Part shown: positions 43,580-51,522 of the stretch, piece after piece
Layout: each line of letters begins with the position of its first letter
How positions within the stretch are numbered: the first letter of the stretch is position 1
Source: CAZFVY01 sp964522665
Lineage (GTDB): Bacteria; Verrucomicrobiota; Verrucomicrobiia; Limisphaerales; CAZFVY01
Length of the DNA stretch: 54,404 bases
Assembly (NCBI GenBank): GCA_964522665.1
Contig: CAZFVY010000040.1
Span: 1 to 54,404, forward strand
Direction of reading: 5' to 3'
Program-made: the position numbers and the translations under genes
Notes under the pieces: generated by a model
Database searches by the model: none
What the model was told of the DNA's origin: nothing
What the model saw: only the letters and a program-made list of their open reading frames with translations

Positions 43580-45025
43580 ATGCAAAATTCGCCCCTGGCC
43601 GGAACCTCGATCCTGATCTTGGAGGATGAGCCGCTGCTGCGCAAACAGATCGCCAGTCATCTGGAGAAACTCGGGGTCGATGTCACGGCGGCGGGCACCA
43701 TGCAGGCCGCTCGCAAATTCATCGCCGATCTCTCGTTCGATTTCGCCCTGATTGACGTCAATCTTCCCGACGGTCGCGCGACCGAACTGCTCCAGGAAAA
43801 AGCGTTCTCCGCCAGCACGGGCGTGATCGTCATGACCGCTGACGGCGGTGTGGCGGGGGCGGTTGAAGCGATGCGGCTTGGGGCGCTCGATTACCTGGTC
43901 AAACCTTTCGATCCCGCGGAACTGCCGCTCGTCATCGGTCGCGCCAGCCGGACCAAACGAACCGCGCGGATCGAAGAACACCGGCGGAGCAGCGGACCGG
44001 AATTTTTCTTCGGCGCCCATCTGGCCCCGGTGAAGGCGCACCTCGAGAAAATTCTCGCCGCCGATAATCGGATGCAAACCGCCCTGGCGCCGGTTCTCAT
44101 TCAAGGCGAGACAGGTACCGGCAAAACGACGATCGCGCGCTGGCTCCACGCCAACGGCCCCAGGTCGGCCCAACCGCTCGTCGAGGTCAATTGTTCGGCC
44201 ATGCCCGACACCCTCGCGGAATCGGAATTGTTCGGCCACGAACGAGGCGCGTTCACCGACGCCCGGACCGCGCGCATCGGCCTGTTCGAAGCGGCGAACG
44301 GCGGATCGCTCTTCCTCGATGAATTGCCCAGCCTTTCCTCGGCGCTCCAGGCGAAAGTGCTCACCGCGCTCGAAGACGGAAAGATTCGACGCTTGGGCGG
44401 GAATAAAGCGATCCCCGTCGATGTCCGCGTCATCGCCGCGACCAACCGCGATCTGAAACACCTCATCACCGAAGGAACTTTCCGCGAAGATCTATTCCAT
44501 CGCCTCGACCTTTTCCGCCTGGTAATTCCCCCGTTGCGCGAACGCGGGCAAGACATTTTGGAACTCGCCGATAGCCTGATGAAGGGCCTTTGCCAACGTT
44601 ACCGCGCGACCCCCAAGGAAATCACGCCGCTGGGCCGCCAACGCATCCTGGGGTTTCCCTGGCCCGGCAACGTACGAGAACTCGCGCACGAGTTGGAACG
44701 CGCCATCGTCTTCGAGGAAGGCGACGCGCTCGATTTCGCCTCGCTCCAAAGTGGCAATAGCCCCGTCCCCCCGGCCGCCGCCGGAGCAGGCGGCGCAATG
44801 CCCGCGACCGAATGGTTCAACACGCAATTCCATTTCCCGGCGGAGGGATTCTCGCTCGAAGAGGCTATTCTGCGCCTCATCCATCACGCGCTCGCCCAGA
44901 CCGGTCAAAACATCTCCGCCGCCGCCCGCCTCCTCGGCGTCTCCCGCGACTACCTCCGCTACCGCCTAAGTGGGCAGAAGGAACAAGGGAAGACGGCGGA
45001 CGGAACGGAGACCAATGCAGAATAG
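43580..45025 (+). CDS. NtrC-type response regulator with GAFTDA loop
   Basis: A 481-residue regulator with receiver, AAA+ and Fis-type domains. Receiver: acidic pocket E15-D16-E17 and phospho-acceptor D59 in FALIDVNLPDG, then Lys in YLVKPFDP. AAA+: Walker A GETGTGKTTIA (from about 176), the sigma54-contact loop reading GAFTDA (223-228) instead of GAFTGA, Walker B GGSLFLDE and the R-finger region. C-terminus: helix-turn-helix ISAAARLLGVSRDYLRYRL, about 446-465. Family function is activation of sigma54 promoters; the loop change puts that in doubt or modifies it. No kinase gene is adjacent, so its partner is elsewhere. Confidence 0.9.
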   Translation: MQNSPLAGTSILILEDEPLLRKQIASHLEKLGVDVTAAGTMQAARKFIADLSFDFALIDVNLPDGRATELLQEKAFSASTGVIVMTADGGVAGAVEAMRLGALDYLVKPFDPAELPLVIGRASRTKRTARIEEHRRSSGPEFFFGAHLAPVKAHLEKILAADNRMQTALAPVLIQGETGTGKTTIARWLHANGPRSAQPLVEVNCSAMPDTLAESELFGHERGAFTDARTARIGLFEAANGGSLFLDELPSLSSALQAKVLTALEDGKIRRLGGNKAIPVDVRVIAATNRDLKHLITEGTFREDLFHRLDLFRLVIPPLRERGQDILELADSLMKGLCQRYRATPKEITPLGRQRILGFPWPGNVRELAHELERAIVFEEGDALDFASLQSGNSPVPPAAAGAGGAMPATEWFNTQFHFPAEGFSLEEAILRLIHHALAQTGQNISAAARLLGVSRDYLRYRLSGQKEQGKTADGTETNAE

Positions 45026-45365
45026 CGATTGCCGAACCGTCAGGTAATGAATGCACCCGGGAAAACGGGGGCCGATTTTGCCGTTATTCTCCGGCGACAC
45101 AGGCGCTAACCTCTGAGAATCCTAAAAGGATCCTGCCCCGAGGCCCAACGTTGACCGGCGCCAGCCGGGCTACGTCGGGTAGAAACGCGGCAGCGTCTTA
45201 ACCCTACTCGGGGTTGTGCACCGCCCTCAATCGTGGCAGATGCCTCGACTTTGTGGCTCGAGCGCTGATCGACGTAGCGCAAGGTCGCTCAGGTTGCCGC
45301 GATTCGAGTCAGGTTGTTGTGTTTTGGCGGGGTCGGCGCGGATTGCGACCGTGAACAAACTGGCG
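45026..45365. other. Gene-free region, hairpin-rich, start of a repeat cluster
   Basis: No gene is supported; the long plus-strand open frame here runs into the tandem repeats and has no motif. Small perfect hairpins are visible, such as ATCCT-AAA-AGGAT (45119-45131) and AACCC/GGGTT (45200-45215). This looks like a mosaic of dispersed intergenic repeat elements. Confidence 0.5.
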
Positions 45366-45382
45366 CAACCCCGGTGGGGTTG
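45366..45382. repeat. Hairpin 1 of the repeat cluster
   Basis: CAACCCC and GGGGTTG around a 3-nt loop form a perfect 7-bp stem. Confidence 0.75.
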
Positions 45383-45402
45383 GTCCGGGTGGGGCTTTCG
45401 GA

Positions 45403-45438
45403 CCCAACGTAGGCCGGCAGTCGCCGGCCAACGTTGGG
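45403..45438. repeat. Long hairpin 2 of the repeat cluster (16-bp stem)
   Basis: 45403-45418 and 45423-45438 pair in 15 of 16 positions around a 4-nt loop; the core GGCCGGC/GCCGGCC is perfect. It lacks a following T-run and is flanked by two more hairpins, so a REP-like element is likelier than a terminator. Confidence 0.8.
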
Positions 45439-45448
45439 CTTCAGGGCG

Positions 45449-45465
45449 AAATCCCGTTGGGATTT
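45449..45465. repeat. Hairpin 3 of the repeat cluster
   Basis: AAATCCC and GGGATTT around GTT: a perfect 7-bp stem. Confidence 0.75.
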
Positions 45466-45500
45466 GCGGCGCGCGATTCGTTGGGGCGGCCTGGTGGACT

Positions 45501-45648
45501 AAGGTTTTGCCGCAGCGCCTTTGGTCGGCTCAAGTCTTGCCGCAGCGCCTTTGGTCGGCTCAAGTCTTGCCGCAGCGCCTTGGTCGCCTCAAGTTTTGCC
45601 GCAGCGGCTGGGTCGGCTCAAGTTTTGCCGCAGCGGCTGGGTCGCCTT
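45501..45648. repeat. Five tandem copies of a 29-31-bp repeat
   Basis: Copies start at 45501, 45532, 45562, 45591 and 45620, with lengths of 31, 30, 29, 29 and 29 bp. Each begins AAG, contains TTGCCGCAGCG and ends GTCG-[CG]-CT. Copies 4 and 5 hold GCCGC-A-GCGGC, a perfect 5-bp hairpin. The length differences are single-base indels at short T-runs. A related partial copy continues into the 3' end of the downstream lipoprotein gene. Open frames across the array are repetitive and not real genes. Confidence 0.85.
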
Positions 45649-46051
45649 AAGCCTTGCCGAGGCGGCTTTTGATTTTATCCAGGATCAGACGGGAGAGCGC
45701 TTCATCGCCGAAGACGGCGACGCGAACGGCGATCTCGGTGGTCGTTTCGGTCTTCTTGGTGAGATTGATCTCGATTCGCTTGTCGTGCGCGTCATGCGCG
45801 ATCAGCTGAGCGGACAGCGCGTCCTTGTTATCGCTCGTGACGATGAATTCCAAATCCTTCATCGCGTCCTTCGCGGCGTCGAAGGCGCGATCGAGCGAGG
45901 CATCCTGCGTCGATTTGAGTTCGCCTTTGACGTACGCGTAGCCTCCGATCCCAGCGCCGGCGCCGACGCCGAGCACAGCCAAAAAGCATCCGCTACCCAG
46001 CGTCCCAACCAGCGTCAGGCTCGCGAACATGAGGAATAGTTTCTTTTTCAT
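45647..46051 (-). CDS. DUF3568-like lipoprotein
   Basis: A 134-residue probable lipoprotein. The N-terminus MKKKLFLMFASLTLVGTLGS leads to the lipobox LGSGC with C22 as lipidation site. AVLGVGAGAGIGGYAYVKGELK and the following helix-sheet region (AFDAAKDAMKDLEF ... RIEINLTKKTETTTEIAVRVAVFG) fit the DUF3568 family of small Verrucomicrobia lipoproteins; function unknown. ATG 46051 is preferred; ATG 46060 is possible. The last codons lie within sequence related to the tandem repeats, and the stop is at the boundary of the fifth copy. It is in the same direction as the sulfate operon but 184 bp after cysA. Confidence 0.8.
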   Translation of the reverse strand: MKKKLFLMFASLTLVGTLGSGCFLAVLGVGAGAGIGGYAYVKGELKSTQDASLDRAFDAAKDAMKDLEFIVTSDNKDALSAQLIAHDAHDKRIEINLTKKTETTTEIAVRVAVFGDEALSRLILDKIKSRLGKA

Positions 46052-46234
46052 AATCTGCATTCTTGCTTGAGGGCCAAGCGCTTCCCGCATCGGTGCAACG
46101 TCGCGTCAGCGGACTCAGGCGTCAATCTGGGGTCTTGTACCCAAGCGGTAGAAGAGACGTGGCAAGCGACGCTCGAGCCTCGCTTTGAACGGCAACGGGG
46201 ATGGTCCAGTTGGAAGCCAGGTTGCGGAACCGTT

Positions 46235-47110
46235 TTATGTAGGTGGCGCGCCGCCGCCGTTCGCCGGGTATCCGCGCGGATCGACTTCGTTCTCAACGGC
46301 GCGGCCGTTCCGCAAGAACTCGCGCACGAACGCGTTCGCTGGGCGGGACCGAACCTCGGCGGGAGAGCCGATCTGCTCGATGCGGCCCTGATTCACCACC
46401 GCTACACGGTCGGAAACTTCGAAAGCCTCGTCCTGATCGTGCGTGACGAATAACGTAGTGATGTGGACCCGCTCATGCAGCGCCCTGATCCAAAGGCGCA
46501 GTTCTTGCCGCACCTTGGAATCCAGCGCCCCAAACGGCTCATCCAAAAGCAAGACCTTTGGCTCGATCGCCATCGCCCGGGCGAGCGCCACGCGCTGCCG
46601 CTGCCCGCCGGACAACTGCCCGGGTAGCCTTCGCTCGAGGCCGTCCAGTTGCACCCATTGCAACAATTCCGTGACCCTTCGCTTGATTTCCGCCTCCGCC
46701 GGGCGCTCCCGACGGGACCGCACGCGCAACCCGAACGCGATATTCTCGAACACGTTCATGTGTCGAAAAAGCGCGTAATGCTGAAAAACAAATCCGATCC
46801 GCCGTTCCCGCGCCGGACAATTGGTTACATCCTGTCCTTGGAAAAGCACGCGACCGGCTTCCCGATCCGCGAACTCCAGGCCGGCGATAATGCGCAGCAG
46901 CGTCGTTTTTCCGGAGCCAGACGGCCCCAACAACGCCAATAATTCGCCGGAGCGAACCTCGAGTTCGATTCCATTCAACGCCTTGAACTCACCGAAATGT
47001 TTGGTCAAACCGAGAATTTCTATCCCCATCGGCGCGGGATCGCTTGGCGCAATCGGCGGTTTAACCGTGGATTCCGCGGCTGCCTCGGACCGGTTGGCAA
47101 GATTCGTCAT
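46235..47110 (-). CDS. cysA: Sulfate/thiosulfate ABC transporter ATP-binding protein
   Basis: A 291-residue ATPase that powers sulfate import through CysTW. Walker A is GPSGSGKTTLL, the Q-loop is GFVFQHYALFRHM, the signature LSGGQRQRVALARA, Walker B VLLLDEPFGALD, and the switch His in FVTHDQDEA. The sequence after this is short, so the C-terminal regulatory domain of longer CysA proteins is missing. ATG 47110 overlaps the cysW stop by 4 bp (ATGA), which decides the start over the longer open frame to 47182. It is the last gene of the operon. Confidence 0.94.
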   Translation of the reverse strand: MTNLANRSEAAAESTVKPPIAPSDPAPMGIEILGLTKHFGEFKALNGIELEVRSGELLALLGPSGSGKTTLLRIIAGLEFADREAGRVLFQGQDVTNCPARERRIGFVFQHYALFRHMNVFENIAFGLRVRSRRERPAEAEIKRRVTELLQWVQLDGLERRLPGQLSGGQRQRVALARAMAIEPKVLLLDEPFGALDSKVRQELRLWIRALHERVHITTLFVTHDQDEAFEVSDRVAVVNQGRIEQIGSPAEVRSRPANAFVREFLRNGRAVENEVDPRGYPANGGGAPPT

Positions 47111-48000
47111 GTCAGGCGGCTTTGGTTCGTTCTCCACTCGACGAGGGCCTTGAGACCCAGGGTCAGCAGCGCCGCCAGGCAAAGGAGCGCCGCGACCGAG
47201 AACGCGGCCACGAAATTGTAGTCATTGTAGAGAATCTCGACCTGGAGCGGCATGGTGATGGTGTGCCCCTGAATATGCCCGGAGACCACCGAAACCGCCC
47301 CGAACTCCCCGATCGCGCGGGCATTGCAGAGGATCACGCCGTAAAACAGCCCCCACTTGACGTTCGGCAACGTTACTCGCAGAAACGTCTGCCATCCCGT
47401 CGCCCCCAGGGAGAGCGCCGCGTACTCCTCATCACTCCCCTGCGCCTGCATCAGGGGAATCAATTCCCGGGCGACAAAGGGAAAAGTGACGAAGGTCGTG
47501 GCCAGGACGATTCCTGGCGTCGCGAAAATGATCTTCAAATGATGCTCCAACAACCATGGCCCGAACCAGCCGCGGGAGCCGAAGATGAGCACATACATCA
47601 AACCCGCGATGACCGGTGACACGGCGAATGGCAGATCGATCAGCGACAACAACGCTTGTTTGCCCCGGAATTCGAACTTCGCAATCGCCCATGCCGCGGC
47701 CAGCCCAAAGGTCACATTTAGCGGCGCCGCGATGGCCGTGACCAGCAGCGTCAAGCGGATCGCCGCCAAGGTCTCGGCGTTGCGAAAGGAACCGAAACTA
47801 GCGGCCACGCCGCGGCGCAACGCCTCACCAAATAAGGCGAACAGCGGGACGAAGAGTAAAAGCGCCAAAAAGCTCAACGCCGCCGCAATCAAGACTCGCC
47901 GGAGCCAACGCGGCTCCTCGCAGGGACGGGTCACGGAACCGCGCCGGCCGGCGTACGGCGTCGAGGTTCGCGGGTTGAGCTCGGTGGTGGCCATCGTCAC
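47107..48000 (-). CDS. cysW: Sulfate ABC transporter permease CysW
   Basis: A 297-residue inner-membrane permease with about six helices, starting with ALSFLALLLFVPLFALFGEAL. The binding-protein-dependent transport signature that docks with CysA is seen in YAALSLGATGWQTFLRVTLPN, and ARAIGEFGAVSVVSGHIQGHT is a CysW-type segment. GTG 48000 overlaps the cysT stop by 4 bp (GTGA), matching the other junctions in this operon; ATG 47994 is an alternative. Confidence 0.94.
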   Translation of the reverse strand: MTMATTELNPRTSTPYAGRRGSVTRPCEEPRWLRRVLIAAALSFLALLLFVPLFALFGEALRRGVAASFGSFRNAETLAAIRLTLLVTAIAAPLNVTFGLAAAWAIAKFEFRGKQALLSLIDLPFAVSPVIAGLMYVLIFGSRGWFGPWLLEHHLKIIFATPGIVLATTFVTFPFVARELIPLMQAQGSDEEYAALSLGATGWQTFLRVTLPNVKWGLFYGVILCNARAIGEFGAVSVVSGHIQGHTITMPLQVEILYNDYNFVAAFSVAALLCLAALLTLGLKALVEWRTNQSRLT

Positions 48001-48830
48001 GCGCGAGTACGGGAGTGATTCCAGTGTTGCAACCCGTTGATCAAGAGCAGCAATCCGAATGAGGCGACCAACAGGACACTCGCGATGGCGGTCGCGCCGC
48101 GGTAGTCGTATTGCTCCAGCTTCGTGTAGATCAGGAGCGGGGTGATCTCGGTTTTCATGGGCTGATTTCCGGAAATGAAGACGACTGATCCGTATTCGCC
48201 CAGAGCGCGCGCGAACGCCATCGAGAATCCGGTGAGCAGCGGCGCCACCAGCTCCGGCAGGATGACGGCGCGAAAAGTCTGCCCGCGACTCGCGCCCAAC
48301 GTCGCGGCCGCCTCCTCAAACTCCGGTTCCAATTGCTCCAACACCGGTTGGACCGCGCGCACGACGAAGGGGAGCGTGACAAAGGTCAAGGCGAGCAGCA
48401 CGCCCAACGCCGTAAAGGCGACCCGGAGCCCGAGCGGCTCGAGATGGCGTCCCAGCGGGCCGTTTTTCGCGTAAACCGCGGTCAAGGCGATGCCGGCAAC
48501 CGCGGTAGGAAGCGCAAATGGCAGGTCCACCAACGCGTCAACGACCCGTCGGCCGGGAAACCGGTACCGCACCAGAACCCACGCAATCAGCAGCCCGGAA
48601 CAAACGTTGATCGAAGCCGCCCCGGCCGCGGCGCCAAAACTCAGCCGATACGACGCCAGCGCCCGCGGCGCCGTGACCGCCAGCCAGAACTCGGACCAAT
48701 GCAGTTGCGAGGCCTGCCAAAGCACCGCCGCCAGCGGCGCGAGCACGATCAATCCCAGGTAAAGTACGCTGTATCCCAGAGTCAACCGGAATCCGGGCAA
48801 GACTTCCCGGCGGCCAAAGAGCGACGTCAT
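47997..48830 (-). CDS. cysT: Sulfate ABC transporter permease CysT (CysU)
   Basis: A 277-residue permease partner of CysW. Helices include LGYSVLYLGLIVLAPLAAVLW and VDLPFALPTAVAGIALTAVY. The coupling loop is FEEAAATLGASRGQTFRAVI and ARALGEYGSVVFISGN is the CysT counterpart of the segment in CysW. ATG 48830 overlaps the sulfate-binding protein stop by 4 bp (ATGA). Confidence 0.94.
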   Translation of the reverse strand: MTSLFGRREVLPGFRLTLGYSVLYLGLIVLAPLAAVLWQASQLHWSEFWLAVTAPRALASYRLSFGAAAGAASINVCSGLLIAWVLVRYRFPGRRVVDALVDLPFALPTAVAGIALTAVYAKNGPLGRHLEPLGLRVAFTALGVLLALTFVTLPFVVRAVQPVLEQLEPEFEEAAATLGASRGQTFRAVILPELVAPLLTGFSMAFARALGEYGSVVFISGNQPMKTEITPLLIYTKLEQYDYRGATAIASVLLVASFGLLLLINGLQHWNHSRTRA

Positions 48831-49900
48831 TTGCCAGGTTGATAGATTTGATCGAAAACGCCTCCTTCACTAAAGTGAGTCGTTTGCGCTCTTTGCCAGT
48901 CGCCGCAGATCTCCTCGATGGTGAAGAGCTTGATCGCGGGAAACTTGTCGGCAAACGCCGCCGCGACGGTTGGATCACGCGGGCGGTAGAAATTCCGACC
49001 GATGATCCGCTGCCCAGTCTCGGAGTAGAGGTAATCGAGGTAGGCCTTGGCGACCGTTTCAACGCCGTGCCGCCGCGCAACCTTCTCGACCACCGCCACC
49101 GGTGGTTCCGCCAGAATACTCATCGGCGGCGCGACGAGCTCAAACTTCTCCGTCGCGAACTCTCGCAGCGCCAGAAACGCCTCGTTCTCCCACGAAACCA
49201 AAACGTCACCGATGCCGCGTTGCGCGAAGGTAGTCGTCGCCCCGCGCGCGCCTGAGTCCAGCACCGGCACGTTGCGGTAAAGTCGCGCGACAAACTCCTG
49301 CGCCTTGCGTTCGTCCGCCCCGTCTGTCTTCAGCGCGTAGCCCCACGCCGCGAGATAATTCCACCGCGCGCCGCCAGAGGTTTTCGGATTGGGACTAATG
49401 ACCGAGACGCCAGGTTTGACGAGGTCGCTCCAGTCCTTGATCCCTTTCGGATTCCCTTTGCGAACCAGGAATACGATGGTGGAAACGTACGGGGAGGAGT
49501 GATCCGGGAATCGGCTCTGCCAGTCGGCCGGGACCAGGCCGGCCTGCCGCCCCAGCGCGTCAATGTCATAAGCGAGGGCCAACGAGACCACGTCCGCCTC
49601 CAGCCCGTCAATGACCGAGCGCGCCTGCTTTCCCGAGCCGCCGTGCGACTGTCGGACGACCACCGTGTCACCCGTCTGCTCCCGCCAATGTTTGGCAAAA
49701 GCGGCATTGAACTCCTGGTAAAGCTCCCGCGTTGGATCGTAGGAGACGTTTAACAGCGTGATCTCGCCGCCGGCGGCCGGGTACCGCCAGCCGAGCAACG
49801 CGATCAACGCGACCGTCGCGACGGCAAACCGCGTGGCAAAAACCACCGCCGGAGCAGGGCATCGCCGCCGGGGCGCGAAAAAAAGGCAGTAGCGCCGCAT
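48827..49900 (-). CDS. sbp: Periplasmic sulfate-binding protein
   Basis: A 357-residue solute receptor delivering sulfate to CysTW. Export signal: FATRFAVATVALIALLGW. Family features are TLLNVSYDPTRELYQEFN, VRQSHGGSGKQARSVIDGL, VSLALAYDIDALGRQAG and VISPNPKTSGGARWNYLAAW. The later GQRIIGRNFYRPRDP is also typical. ATG 49900 was preferred over an upstream open frame because it precedes the signal peptide directly. It lies 13 bp after the porin stop and overlaps cysT by 4 bp. The gene set fits sulfate rather than phosphate transport. Confidence 0.94.
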   Translation of the reverse strand: MRRYCLFFAPRRRCPAPAVVFATRFAVATVALIALLGWRYPAAGGEITLLNVSYDPTRELYQEFNAAFAKHWREQTGDTVVVRQSHGGSGKQARSVIDGLEADVVSLALAYDIDALGRQAGLVPADWQSRFPDHSSPYVSTIVFLVRKGNPKGIKDWSDLVKPGVSVISPNPKTSGGARWNYLAAWGYALKTDGADERKAQEFVARLYRNVPVLDSGARGATTTFAQRGIGDVLVSWENEAFLALREFATEKFELVAPPMSILAEPPVAVVEKVARRHGVETVAKAYLDYLYSETGQRIIGRNFYRPRDPTVAAAFADKFPAIKLFTIEEICGDWQRAQTTHFSEGGVFDQIYQPGK

Positions 49901-49913
49901 TAAGGTCACGAGG

Positions 49914-51395
49914 TTAAAATGAGAATTGGGCGCGCGAGAGGACAACCTGTTCGCCGTACTTCACCAGCGGATTATTCGACGAACCGGTGAACCGCGTCTG
50001 CTCGTAATCGAGGCTCAACTTCAAGTTACGATTCAAATGCCAGTTCAAGCCGACGTCCCAGGTGAACGCTTTGCTAACCGAGACGTCGGGATTCGCGAAG
50101 ATTGGGAACGCCTTCTGGTCCACGTTCAGACCCATCACGCGCCCGGCGATCTCAAACGCTCCCCACCCCCCGCCGCCACCTAGGGTGACCGGGTTTTTCG
50201 GAACCAGCGGGCTGAAGGTGTTTTTTTCGCCCGTCAGGATGTAGGACGCCGACGCCTGCCAGCCGGTATTATCAAGCTTCGCCACGGCGCCCGCGCCCGC
50301 TCCCCCGCCGGACTGTTGTACCTTTTGCGAGGAGAAAGCGTATTCGCCAATGATTCCAAACGGCCCCCAATAGTAATAAGCCTGAGGGGCCAGGCGATCG
50401 TGCGGCCCGTTGGCAATGACGTTGGGCGCCACTCCGGTCCCGGTCCGATACGTGAAGAACGTCTGCTTCGCGGACGTCGCGTAGCTTCGTAAGGCGCCTC
50501 CCTGATCACCGGTCGTCCCCGCCACTCCCAAGCCGAAGCCCTGCAGATAGGTCAGGCTCGAGGTCTTGAACAGCTCCGCGAACAAACGGGCGTAAACGTC
50601 CTTGCCATTGTCGCTCACCTCGGTGTCCTCGCTCCCACCGTCGGCGACTCCGTTGACGATTCCCACGGAGTATTTCAGCACGCCCTCAAATAGCTCCCCG
50701 TGCAATTCGGCCCCGACCTCCCGATTCGGCTCCAGCTGGCTCGGATAGGATCGCTCGAGAAAAAGCAGATTCGCGTCCGATTGCGCCCGGTCGAGGCCGG
50801 TAGCGACCTTGTATTTTCCGACCTGCAACTGCAACGCCGGGGACCACCGCGCGCTGACCCAGGCGTCCTGCAGGAAATCGTTTTCGGGCGCCGTGCTGGT
50901 GATACCCGACCCGACATCCAGTACCATTCGATAGTCAAATACGCCGTAAAGCGTCCCTTCAAAGGTCGGGCGCGCCCGGCGCAACAGAAAAGTGTCCTTG
51001 CTCGACCGGACGGGATTGTCATCGGCGAAATAACGGACGTCAGTCTGGACGTAACCCTTGATTCGGAGCAGGAAGTTCGTGTCCGCCGAACGAATCGAAA
51101 AACCGTCCGCGCCAGCGGTCACCGTCGCCGGCTGGCTGGCGGCGTTTCCCGGGGCGGGTCCGACTTCCGGGGCGTTCGTCGCGGGCAGGATCGGCGCGGG
51201 CGGCGGCGCGCCGCGATCCTCGAGTTGCTGCACCCTTTGTTGCAGTTTCTCGATCATCGCCTTGAGTTCCTGGATCGATTCATCGGCCGCCCGCGCCGGC
51301 TGGCCGGCGGTCAACAGCCCGATGACTCCGGCCGCCAAAACGGCCGGCCAGGGCCCATTCCCTCTTACAAACGCGCGCGCGTGCTGGTCATTCAT
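49914..51395 (-). CDS. Outer-membrane porin (OprO/OprP-like) leading the sulfate operon
   Basis: A 493-residue exported beta-barrel protein. The signal peptide is followed by a short coiled coil, ESIQELKAMIEKLQQRVQQLED, common at the periplasmic end of such porins. The barrel begins with FLLRIKGYVQTDVRYFADD, then RRARPTFEGTLYGVFDYRMV, SPALQLQVGKYKVATGLDRA and SYPSQLEPNREVGAELHGEL, characteristic of phosphate-selective porin O/P relatives, and ends VVLSRAQFSF with a C-terminal Phe. Its place as first gene of the sulfate operon suggests it lets sulfate or a sulfonate through the outer membrane. ATG 51395 is preferred; ATG 51425 lies inside the inverted repeat described next. Confidence 0.87.
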   Translation of the reverse strand: MNDQHARAFVRGNGPWPAVLAAGVIGLLTAGQPARAADESIQELKAMIEKLQQRVQQLEDRGAPPPAPILPATNAPEVGPAPGNAASQPATVTAGADGFSIRSADTNFLLRIKGYVQTDVRYFADDNPVRSSKDTFLLRRARPTFEGTLYGVFDYRMVLDVGSGITSTAPENDFLQDAWVSARWSPALQLQVGKYKVATGLDRAQSDANLLFLERSYPSQLEPNREVGAELHGELFEGVLKYSVGIVNGVADGGSEDTEVSDNGKDVYARLFAELFKTSSLTYLQGFGLGVAGTTGDQGGALRSYATSAKQTFFTYRTGTGVAPNVIANGPHDRLAPQAYYYWGPFGIIGEYAFSSQKVQQSGGGAGAGAVAKLDNTGWQASASYILTGEKNTFSPLVPKNPVTLGGGGGWGAFEIAGRVMGLNVDQKAFPIFANPDVSVSKAFTWDVGLNWHLNRNLKLSLDYEQTRFTGSSNNPLVKYGEQVVLSRAQFSF

Positions 51396-51402
51396 AATTT
51401 TT

Positions 51403-51425
51403 ATGTCTATCGTTTTAATAGACAT
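51403..51425 (-). promoter_or_regulatory. Candidate operator: ATGTCTAT-N7-ATAGACAT
   Basis: A perfect 8-bp inverted repeat with a 7-bp AT-rich spacer lies immediately upstream of the porin start, in an AT-rich island between the divergent sulfate operon and nadA. On the minus strand it reads ATGTCTAT, then 7 bp, then ATAGACAT, ending 7 nt before ATG 51395. The shape suits a dimeric repressor or activator, plausibly one sensing sulfur status. The regulator is unknown. Confidence 0.6.
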
Positions 51426-51443
51426 GTTGGGGATACCCTACTG

Positions 51444-51472
51444 TTTCACTAGACTATAGCAAGCGTTATTTA
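51444..51472 (+). promoter_or_regulatory. Candidate nadA promoter
   Basis: TTTCAC (51444-51449) and TATTTA (51467-51472), 17 bp apart, lead to a start about 44 nt before nadA. On the other strand, TATAGT (51458-51453) could be the -10 of the sulfate operon. Both are inferred from sequence only. Confidence 0.3.
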
Positions 51473-51522
51473 AAACGTTTTTGCCCGTTGCCCGCGCCGC
51501 GTCTCGGCGGTAACGTTTCAGG

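Noticed and set aside
45501..45648. CRISPR array
   Set aside because: The units are contiguous, with no unique spacers between them, and no cas gene is nearby.
45216..45650. 144-codon open frame over the repeat cluster
   Set aside because: Its second half is translation of the tandem repeats (repeated LPQRLWSAQV) and the rest has no motif; it is an artefact of repeat sequence.
46235..51395. Phosphate uptake operon, because of the OprO/P-like porin
   Set aside because: The binding protein and permeases match CysP/Sbp and CysTW features, and no PstSCAB or PhoU was seen.
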